NCBI RefSeq assembly: GCF_000024965.1
Contig: NC_013530.1
Coordinates: 1,736,001 to 1,800,000 of the forward strand
Source: Xylanimonas cellulosilytica DSM 15894
GTDB taxonomy: Bacteria; Actinomycetota; Actinomycetes; Actinomycetales; Cellulomonadaceae
Direction: 5' to 3'
DNA: 64,000 nucleotides
Positions 57,981-64,000 of the stretch are shown here, in pieces. The notes beneath the pieces were generated by a model. The model made no database searches. It was given only the letters and a program-made list of their open reading frames with translations, and was not told the origin of the DNA. A program made the position numbers and the translations under genes. How positions within the stretch are numbered: the first letter of the stretch is position 1; the number at the start of each line of letters is the position of its first letter.

Positions 57981-58433
57981 TCAGGCGGAGGCGAGCTCCT
58001 CCTGGCGCTGCGTGGCGCCGGCCGCGATACGGGTCAGCGCGTAGCCGTTGCCCGCGACCAGGACGCCCATGCCCATGACCAGGGCGGCGACGCCGTACGC
58101 GACCACCGAGGTGAACAGCGACGCCTGCAGGAAGGCGCCCTGCTGGGCGACCTCGCGCAGCGGGTCCTCGCGGTCGAGGTCGGCGAACGAGCGGCCGTCC
58201 GTCATGTTCAGCGTGCTCGCCTCGATGCCGGCGGCCTGGGCGAACGCGGAGAACGGGTTGTTGACCTGGGTGCCGGCGAGGAACGGGGCGTTCGACGTCA
58301 CGGTGATGTTCTGCGACGAGAGGTTCGAGGTGACGATGCCCCAGGTGGCACCGCCGGCGACGATCATGAACAGACCTGCGACGAGGCCGATGATGCCCAT
58401 GGTGCGCACGGGGCGACGGGTGGTGGTGCTCAC
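57981..58433 (-). CDS. Tandem two-helix membrane protein C
   Basis: 150 residues from GTG 58433. The most divergent of the three: helix 1 MGIIGLVAGLFMIVAGGAT, loop ITVTSNAPFLAGTQVNNPFS, MTDGRSFADLDREDPLR, helix 2 FTSVVAYGVAALVMGMGVLV, ending NGYALTRIAAGATQRQEEL. A GAGGAGAAACC ribosome site precedes the GTG. A partial copy of the GGTC/GACC palindrome (58483-58497) lies 50 bases upstream. Two small membrane helices and a wall-facing loop suggest a structural or envelope-stress role, which is only a guess. Confidence 0.85.
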   Translation of the reverse strand: MSTTTRRPVRTMGIIGLVAGLFMIVAGGATWGIVTSNLSSQNITVTSNAPFLAGTQVNNPFSAFAQAAGIEASTLNMTDGRSFADLDREDPLREVAQQGAFLQASLFTSVVAYGVAALVMGMGVLVAGNGYALTRIAAGATQRQEELASA

Positions 58434-58482
58434 GGTGGTTTCTCCTCCGGGTGGGTGGTCGTGGGGCCGACCGGGGGGTGTC

Positions 58483-58497
58483 GTGGTCTGACCTCAC
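58483..58497. promoter_or_regulatory. Imperfect GTGGTC/GACC palindrome upstream of membrane gene C
   Basis: GTGGTC-T-GACCTCAC keeps the GGTC-n-GACC core found upstream of gene A and nirB, with a one-base insertion in the right arm. Position (50 bases before the start) fits an operator overlapping the promoter. Confidence 0.4.
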
Positions 58498-58689
58498 GAG
58501 TAATCTGTCATCCCTTGACCCGTCCGTGGCGTTGGATGTCGCCTTCCGCGCCCTTCTTTGGCCGCGATGCACGCCATGAGGCGTCCGGAGCGCGCCCGCG
58601 CGCCCGCGGGGACTGCCCTCGCGCGGCGGCGAGCCCGGAGGTACGTTCGGCGCGCGGCCGATGCCGCAGCCCACCGAGGAGGAACAGCC

Positions 58690-58935
58690 ATGGGGTTGGA
58701 CGACTTCATCGACAAGGCCAAGGACCTCGCCGACGACGTGGTCGACAAGGTCCAGGTCGCGGCCCAGAGCGCGGCGGACAAGGCGAAGGACCTCGTCAGC
58801 GACGAGAACATCGAGGCCGTCGCCGAGAAGGCCAAGAACATCGCACCGGACTCGCTCGACGCGAAGATCGACGCCGCCGCCGACAAGGCGCAGCGGCTCA
58901 ACGACAGGTTCGAGGGCGGGACCACCCAGGTCTGA
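58690..58935 (+). CDS. MT0933-like small antitoxin-family protein
   Basis: 81 residues from ATG 58690, preceded by GAGGAGGAAC. The family pattern is MGLDDFIDKAKDLADD followed by repeated K/A/D heptads to the end, as in Rv0909/MT0933 of Mycobacterium (PF14013), proposed antitoxin of Rv0910. The protein is a highly charged helix. No partner toxin lies beside it, so the antitoxin label is only by family; stand-alone copies are common in actinobacteria. Followed by a strong terminator. Confidence 0.85.
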   Translation: MGLDDFIDKAKDLADDVVDKVQVAAQSAADKAKDLVSDENIEAVAEKAKNIAPDSLDAKIDAAADKAQRLNDRFEGGTTQV

Positions 58936-58988
58936 GCCCGCCACACCGTGACCTATCACGTCGGCCACGGTCCGCCGCATCGGTACGA

Positions 58989-59022
58989 TCGAGGGGCGCC
59001 GCGATCCCGCGGCGCCCCTCGA
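58989..59022 (+). terminator. Terminator between the MT0933-like gene and thrS
   Basis: TCGAGGGGCGCCGCG (58989-59003) and CGCGGCGCCCCTCGA (59008-59022) form a perfect 15-bp stem with the loop ATCC, 54 bases after the stop at 58935. Confidence 0.85.
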
Positions 59023-59113
59023 CGCGTTCCGGCACCCGCCTGCGCGCCGACCAGCCAGTACACCGCACCGGCGGCCGTCGTATGCCACCGGGCGACCCGT
59101 GAAGGAGCACCAC

Positions 59114-61132
59114 GTGTCCGACGTCGTCCCGCAGTCACCGCCCACCTCGACCCCGTGCACCGAGACCGTGGTGACGACGACGGCGACCACGGGTGCGGAG
59201 CTCTTCGCCGACTGCAAGGACGTCGTCGTCGCGCGAGTCGACGGCGAGCTGTGGGACCTGGACCGTCAGATCCCGGTCGGCGCGCGGGTCGAGCCGGTGT
59301 CGGTGCACGAGCCCGACGGGCTGAACGTGCTGCGCCACAGCGCCGCGCACGTGCTCGCGCAGGCCGTCCAGCAGGTCAACCCCGACGCGAAGCTCGGCAT
59401 CGGCCCGCCCGTCCGCGACGGGTTCTACTACGACTTCGACGTCGAGACCCCGTTCACGCCCGAGGACCTCAAGGCTCTCGACAAGGCGATGAGCCGGATC
59501 ATCCGCGAGGGGCAGACGTTCCGCCGCCGCGTGGTCACCGAGGAGGAGGCGCGCGCCGAGCTCGGAGGCGAGCCGTACAAGCTCGAGCTCATCGGGATCA
59601 AGGGCGGCGGCGACGCCGAGGAGTCGGTCGAGGTCGGCGGCGCCGAGCTGACGATCTACGACAACGTGCGCGGCGCCGGCCGGGAGTCGGAGACCGTGGT
59701 CTGGAAGGACCTGTGCCGCGGCCCGCACGTGCCCAGCACCCGCCTGATCGGGCAGGGCGTGCAGCTCATGCGCTCCGCCGCGGCCTACTGGCGCGGCGAC
59801 CAGAAGAACGCCCAGCTCCAGCGCGTGTACGGCACCGCCTGGCCGAGCAAGGACGCGCTCAAGGGCCACCTCGAACGCCTGGCCGAGGCCGAGCGCCGCG
59901 ACCACCGCCGGATCGGCGTGGAGCAGGACCTGTTCAGCTTCCACGAGAACGTGGGCTCGGGCCTGCCGCTGTTCCACCCCAAGGGCGGCGTCATCAAGCG
60001 GGTCATGGAGGACTACGTCCGCCAGCGCCACATCGAGGAGGGCTTCTCCTACGTCGGCACCCCGCACATCTCCAAGGAAGACCTCTTCTACACCTCGGGG
60101 CACCTGCCGTACTACGGCGACACGATGTTCCCGTCGATGGAGTTCCACGACGACGACCACCCGGACGCACCGGCGCTGAAGTACCGCCTCAAGGCGATGA
60201 ACTGCCCGATGCACAACCTCATCTACTCCAGCCGGGGCCGCTCGTACCGGGAGCTGCCGATCCGTCTCTTCGAGTTCGGCTCGGTGTACCGGTATGAGAA
60301 GGGCGGCGTGGTCCAGGGCCTGACCCGCGTGCGCGGCCTGACCCAGGACGACTCGCACTCGTACGTCACCCAGGAGCAGGCGCCGGGCGAGGTCACGCAC
60401 CTGCTGGACTTCATGCTGTCCGTGCTCAAGGACTTCGGCCTGAACGACTTCTACCTGGAGCTGTCCACCCGCGACGACTCCAAGCCCGACAAGTTCGTGG
60501 GCTCGGACGAGGAGTGGGCCAAGGCGACGGCGATCCTCGAGCAGGTCGGCCGCGACTCGGGCCTCGAGCTCGTGCCCGACCCGGGCGGCGCGGCGTTCTA
60601 CGGTCCGAAGATCTCCGTGCAGGCCAAGGACGCGATCGGCCGCACCTGGCAGATGGGCACCGTGCAGTACGACTTCAACCAGCCGGCCCGGTTCGGCCTG
60701 GAGTACACGGCCCCGGACGGCACCCGGCAGCAGCCGGTCATGATCCACTCGGCCAAGTTCGGCTCCATCGAGCGGTTCATGGGCGTGCTCATCGAGCACT
60801 ACGCGGGGTCCTTCCCGGCGTGGCTGGCACCCGTGCAGGTGCTCGCCGTGCCGGTGGCCGAGGCGTTCGACGGCTACCTCAAGGACGTCGTCGCGCAGCT
60901 CACCGCCCGCGGCATCCGCGCCGAGGTGGACCTGTCCGACGACCGGTTCGCCAAGAAGATCCGCAACGCGTCCAAGGAGAAGGTGCCGTTCGTGCTCATC
61001 GCGGGCGGTGAGGACGCCGACGCCGGGGCCGTGAGCTTCCGGTACCGCGACGGGCGCCAGGACAACGGGGTGCCGGTGGCCGAGGCGGTCGAGCGCATCG
61101 TGGCCGCCGTGCGCGACCGGGTCCAGGTGTGA
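59114..61132 (+). CDS. thrS: Threonine--tRNA ligase
   Basis: 672 residues from GTG 59114, chosen because AAGGAG (59102-59107) lies 6 bases ahead. A TGS domain (about 20-85, [20 protein letters not shown]) is followed by the second additional domain ([14 protein letters not shown] with the His pair used in editing-type sites), the class II core (NCPMHN with the zinc Cys, [20 protein letters not shown] as motif 2, [13 protein letters not shown] as motif 3) and the anticodon-binding domain ([16 protein letters not shown]). Complete enzyme. Its stop overlaps the HIT gene start as GTGA. Confidence 0.96.
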   Translation: MSDVVPQSPPTSTPCTETVVTTTATTGAELFADCKDVVVARVDGELWDLDRQIPVGARVEPVSVHEPDGLNVLRHSAAHVLAQAVQQVNPDAKLGIGPPVRDGFYYDFDVETPFTPEDLKALDKAMSRIIREGQTFRRRVVTEEEARAELGGEPYKLELIGIKGGGDAEESVEVGGAELTIYDNVRGAGRESETVVWKDLCRGPHVPSTRLIGQGVQLMRSAAAYWRGDQKNAQLQRVYGTAWPSKDALKGHLERLAEAERRDHRRIGVEQDLFSFHENVGSGLPLFHPKGGVIKRVMEDYVRQRHIEEGFSYVGTPHISKEDLFYTSGHLPYYGDTMFPSMEFHDDDHPDAPALKYRLKAMNCPMHNLIYSSRGRSYRELPIRLFEFGSVYRYEKGGVVQGLTRVRGLTQDDSHSYVTQEQAPGEVTHLLDFMLSVLKDFGLNDFYLELSTRDDSKPDKFVGSDEEWAKATAILEQVGRDSGLELVPDPGGAAFYGPKISVQAKDAIGRTWQMGTVQYDFNQPARFGLEYTAPDGTRQQPVMIHSAKFGSIERFMGVLIEHYAGSFPAWLAPVQVLAVPVAEAFDGYLKDVVAQLTARGIRAEVDLSDDRFAKKIRNASKEKVPFVLIAGGEDADAGAVSFRYRDGRQDNGVPVAEAVERIVAAVRDRVQV

Positions 61133-61701
61133 CCCAGCCGCCCGAGGGCCTGGGGGACGCCGCGGCGGAGAGCGCCGCGGCGTTCCCCCCGCCGAACGAC
61201 GACCTGCAGCGGCTGTGGACGCCGCACCGCATGGTCTACGTCGGCGGTCAGGACAAGCCGAAGGACGACGCCGCGTCGTCGTGCCCGTTCTGCGGCATCA
61301 CGCCGCAGGACGACGAGGCCCGCCTGGTCGTGGCCCGCGGCGAGACCTGCTTCACGATCCTCAACCTCTACCCGTACAACGCGGGGCACCTCATGGTGCT
61401 GCCGTACCGGCACGTGTCCGGGTACGTGGACCTCACCGACGCCGAGACGGTGGAGCTGGCGCGGACGACCCAGACCGCGATCCGCGTCATGACGGCGGTG
61501 CTGCGCCCGCAAGGGTTCAACCTGGGCATGAACCAGGGTGAGGTCGCCGGGGCGGGGATCACCGCGCACCTGCACCAGCACGTCGTCCCGCGCTGGCAGG
61601 GCGACGCGAACTTCCTGCCGATCATCGGCCGTACCAAGGCGATGCCCGAGCTGCTCGCGGACACCCGCGCGAAGCTCGCCGCCGCCTGGCCGACCCGCTG
61701 A
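61129..61701 (+). CDS. HIT-family nucleotide phosphorylase/hydrolase
   Basis: 190 residues from GTG 61129. HIT motif [11 protein letters not shown] (about residue 144), [12 protein letters not shown] with a zinc Cys pair, [20 protein letters not shown]. This is the actinobacterial Ap4A-phosphorylase-like group (as Rv2613c in Mycobacterium), always next to pgsA. It breaks down diadenosine tetraphosphate. Second gene of the thrS-PIM transcript. Confidence 0.92.
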   Translation: MTQPPEGLGDAAAESAAAFPPPNDDLQRLWTPHRMVYVGGQDKPKDDAASSCPFCGITPQDDEARLVVARGETCFTILNLYPYNAGHLMVLPYRHVSGYVDLTDAETVELARTTQTAIRVMTAVLRPQGFNLGMNQGEVAGAGITAHLHQHVVPRWQGDANFLPIIGRTKAMPELLADTRAKLAAAWPTR

Positions 61702-61724
61702 CCAGCCGCCTAAGGAGCCTGACG

Positions 61725-62375
61725 ATGTTCTCCCGCCTCCGCAGCACGATGCAGGCGGTCTTCACACCGCTCGCGCGCGCGCTCATGCGCCGCGGTGTGT
61801 CGCCCGACGCCGTGACGATCGCGGGCACCGTCGTCGTCACCGGGCTCGCGCTCGGCCTGCTGCCGACCGGTCACCTGTTCCTCGGTGCCCTGCTCATCGG
61901 GGTGTTCGCCCTGTTCGACTCGCTGGACGGCGTGCTGGCGCGCCTGTCGGGGCGCACGGGCCCGTGGGGCGCGTTCCTCGACTCCACGCTGGACCGGGTG
62001 TCCGACGGCGCCGTGTTCACCGGCATCGCCCTGTGGTTCCTGCTGCACACCGACGGGGCCGTCCAGACGTGGGGAGTGATCGCCACGCTCGCCTGCCTGG
62101 TGCTCGGCGGCGTCGTGCCCTACGCCCGGGCGCGGGCCGAGTCGGTGGGGGCGGACGCGCACGTCGGCATCGCCGAACGCTCGGACCGGCTCGTGATCGC
62201 CCTGGTCCCCACCGGGTTCGTGCAGTTCGGGCTGCCCGTCGTCGTCCTGGTCGTCGTGCTGGCGCTGCTCGCGGCCGCGAGCCTGGTCACGGTGGTGCAG
62301 CGCATCGGCGCCGTGCACCGCCAGCTCGGACCCGGCGCTGGGTCCGCCGGCGAGCCGGAGGTGGCCCGTGGTTGA
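61725..62375 (+). CDS. pgsA: CDP-alcohol phosphatidyltransferase (phosphatidylinositol phosphate synthase type)
   Basis: 216 residues from ATG 61725. The CDP-alcohol transferase signature is DSLDGVLARLSGRTGPWGAF, then LDSTLD, supplying four Asp for two metal ions (about residues 65-90). Five to six membrane helices. In actinobacteria the enzyme next to the PIM acyltransferase makes phosphatidylinositol phosphate from CDP-diacylglycerol and inositol phosphate. Overlaps the next gene by 8 bases. Confidence 0.92.
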   Translation: MFSRLRSTMQAVFTPLARALMRRGVSPDAVTIAGTVVVTGLALGLLPTGHLFLGALLIGVFALFDSLDGVLARLSGRTGPWGAFLDSTLDRVSDGAVFTGIALWFLLHTDGAVQTWGVIATLACLVLGGVVPYARARAESVGADAHVGIAERSDRLVIALVPTGFVQFGLPVVVLVVVLALLAAASLVTVVQRIGAVHRQLGPGAGSAGEPEVARG

Positions 62376-63348
62376 CGTCGCACGCGCCTACACCTTCGCG
62401 TGGCGGCACGCCGCGAAGGTTCCCGAGCCGGTCCTGCGGGCCGCCTTCACGCTCGCCGCCGACATCGTGTGGTGGCGCCGCGGCCACGGCGTGCGCCGGC
62501 TCGAGGCCAACTACGCGCGCGTGCGCCCCGAGCTCGACGCCGCCGCGATCCGCCGCCTGAGCCGCGCCGGGATGCGCTCCTACCTGCGCTACTTCCGCGA
62601 GGCGTTCACGATCCGGTCCATCACGCCCGAACAGGTGCGTGCGCGCGTCCGCATCGAGGGCATGGAGCACGTGCGCCAGGTTCCCGACGACGGCGCCGCC
62701 GTGACGCTCGCGCTCGGCCACCTGGGCAACTGGGACCTGGCCGGCGCCTGGGCGACCCCGCACCTCGCCCCCGTGCTCACCGTCGCCGAGAAGCTCAAGC
62801 CGGAGGCGCTCTACGACGAGTTCGTCGCGTTCCGCCGCTCGATCGGCATCGAGGTGCTCGGCCTCGGCGACCCCGGCGTGTTCCGCGAGCTCGTGCGCGG
62901 CGCGAAGGCCGGCCGGCGGGTCGTCCCGCTGCTCGCCGACCGGGACCTGACCGCCTCGGGCGTCGAGGTGGACCTGTGCGGGCACCGCGCCCGCGTCGCC
63001 GCAGGCCCGGCCGCGCTCGCCCTGGCCGCGGGCATCGACCTCCTGCCCACGATGATCCGGTACGAACGCCTGGACGGTGCCCGCCGCAAGGCCGCCGGCA
63101 CGCCGTGGGGCATCGTCCTGCGGTTCTACCCCCCGGTCCCCGTCCCCGCGGCGACCGACGACGGCACCCTCACCGCGTCCGACCGCCGTCGGGCGCAGGT
63201 CGCCGCCATGACGCAGGGCTGGGTCGACGCGATGGCGCACGCCCTGGGCGAGTTCACCGAGGACTGGCACATGCTCCAGACCGTCTTCGTCGAGGACCTC
63301 GACCCCGAGCGGTACGCCAAGACGCAGGCGGAGGCGGGCGAGCTGTGA
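62368..63348 (+). CDS. Phosphatidylinositol mannoside acyltransferase (PatA-like)
   Basis: 326 residues from GTG 62368. The lysophospholipid acyltransferase HX4D motif is GHLGNWDLAG (about residues 116-125), followed by VAEKLKPEALYDEFVAFRRS, LLADRDLTASGVEVDLCG and AALALAAGIDLLPTM. Such proteins acylate the mannose of PIM at the inner membrane face, after PimA. Its TGA overlaps the GTG of pimA. Confidence 0.92.
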   Translation: MVDVARAYTFAWRHAAKVPEPVLRAAFTLAADIVWWRRGHGVRRLEANYARVRPELDAAAIRRLSRAGMRSYLRYFREAFTIRSITPEQVRARVRIEGMEHVRQVPDDGAAVTLALGHLGNWDLAGAWATPHLAPVLTVAEKLKPEALYDEFVAFRRSIGIEVLGLGDPGVFRELVRGAKAGRRVVPLLADRDLTASGVEVDLCGHRARVAAGPAALALAAGIDLLPTMIRYERLDGARRKAAGTPWGIVLRFYPPVPVPAATDDGTLTASDRRRAQVAAMTQGWVDAMAHALGEFTEDWHMLQTVFVEDLDPERYAKTQAEAGEL

Positions 63349-64000
63349 CCGCCATCCCCGAAGCGACCCCCGACACGACCCACCGCGGCGGGACACGCCC
63401 GCTGCGTGTCGGCATCGTCTGCCCGTACTCCTTCGACGCCCCCGGCGGCGTCCAGTTCCACGTCCGCGACCTCGCCGAGGCGCTCATCGGCCGCGGCAAC
63501 CACGTCTCCGTGCTCGCCCCCGCCGACGAGGACTCCGACGTCCCCGACGTCGTCGTCCCCGCGGGCAGCGCCGTCGCCGTGCGCTACAACGGGTCGGTCG
63601 CCCGGCTGGCCTTCGGGCCGCGCGCCGCCGCCCGCGTGCGGCGCTGGATCGACGCCGGCGAGTTCGACGTCCTGCACCTGCACGAACCCATGACGCCGTC
63701 GCTGTCCATGCTCGCGCTGTGGATCGCCGAAGGACCCGTCGTCGCCACCTTCCACTCCGCGCAGGTGCGCTCGCGGGCGCTCCAGGTCGCCTACCCCCTG
63801 CTGCGCCAGTCGCTGGAGAAGATCGCCGCGCGCGTCGCCGTCTCCGAGGACGCCCGCCGCACCCTCGTCGACCACGTCGGCGGCGACGCCGTCGTCATCC
63901 CCAACGGCGTCTACGTCGACACCTTCGCCGCCGCCGAGCCCAGCCCGCGCTGGCGCGGGCGCCCCGACGCCCCCACCATCGCGTTCCTCGGCCGGCTCGA
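63345..64000 (+). CDS. pimA: Phosphatidyl-myo-inositol mannosyltransferase, cut by the window edge
   Basis: The first 218 codons from GTG 63345 are in the window. GT4 family: RVGIVCPYSFDAPGGVQFHV (nucleotide-sugar and acceptor N-terminus, with PGGVQ conserved), LHLHEPMTPSLSMLAL, VVATFHSAQVRSRALQ and VVIPNGVYVDTF lead into TIAFLGRLD, the start of the second Rossmann domain. Transfers the first mannose from GDP-mannose to phosphatidylinositol. Start overlaps the acyltransferase stop (GTGA), completing the thrS-HIT-pgsA-patA-pimA series. Confidence 0.93.
   Translation, partial: MTAIPEATPDTTHRGGTRPLRVGIVCPYSFDAPGGVQFHVRDLAEALIGRGNHVSVLAPADEDSDVPDVVVPAGSAVAVRYNGSVARLAFGPRAAARVRRWIDAGEFDVLHLHEPMTPSLSMLALWIAEGPVVATFHSAQVRSRALQVAYPLLRQSLEKIAARVAVSEDARRTLVDHVGGDAVVIPNGVYVDTFAAAEPSPRWRGRPDAPTIAFLGRL

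Noticed and set aside
58936-59113. T-box riboswitch in front of thrS
   Set aside because: Only one strong terminator hairpin close to the upstream gene is present. No T-box bulge sequence or specifier stem could be found.

Overview
The window comes from a high-GC actinobacterium. A Micrococcales lineage such as Cellulomonadaceae or Promicromonosporaceae is an inference. The support is the very GC-rich codon use, the order thrS / HIT protein / PgsA / PIM acyltransferase / PimA at the right edge (phosphatidylinositol mannoside synthesis is an actinobacterial trait), an F420-type nitroreductase-fold protein, an MT0933-like protein and a GH115 xylan alpha-glucuronidase.

Layout. Positions 1-5451 look like the end of an integrated element. 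They hold an ISAs1-family insertion with a perfect 10-bp target duplication, an IS5-type transposase fragment, a lactococcin-972-like bacteriocin gene broken by two amber codons, two small secreted or anchored proteins, a truncated pRiA4b ORF-3 gene and an HTH antitoxin with a wrecked PIN toxin. The block stops at a 3' tRNA-Pro fragment (5416-5451) followed at once by a strong terminator, which fits an att site. Positions 5557-9922 are still accessory: a second toxin/antitoxin-like pair, a methyltransferase, a maltokinase-cap-like protein, and an HTH / PIN / pRiA4b-ORF-3 operon whose genes overlap by 4 bases.

Positions 10018-26315 carry a GNAT enzyme, an N-formylglutamate amidohydrolase-like protein, a large secreted surface protein, and an ABC exporter divergent from a two-component system that converges, with 3' overlap, on a second CPBP/kinase/regulator operon. 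GH115 and a fructosamine-kinase-like protein follow. Positions 26530-31137 form an assimilatory nitrite operon: nirB, nirD and a fused SUMT/chelatase gene that would supply siroheme. Positions 31226-39591 hold small metabolic genes, an ABC-2 exporter whose ATPase has lost its N-terminal half next to a TetR gene, a third two-component system and a VanY-like carboxypeptidase.

Positions 39770-45022 look like a nitrogen-oxide module: DUF2249, a SufR-like Cys-rich regulator, two polytopic membrane proteins (one NnrS-like) and a three-cupredoxin NirK-type copper protein. After an MFS transporter comes a pantothenate operon (DUF2520-panC-panD-panB), a Ca-type P-ATPase, two Gfo/Idh/MocA oxidoreductases, DinB and UDG proteins, a 62-bp hairpin repeat array, three tandem paralogous 150-residue membrane proteins each with its own palindrome and terminator, an MT0933-like protein, and the thrS-PIM gene cluster, with pimA cut by the window edge.

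Most apparent long antisense reading frames are GC-bias shadows and were left out.
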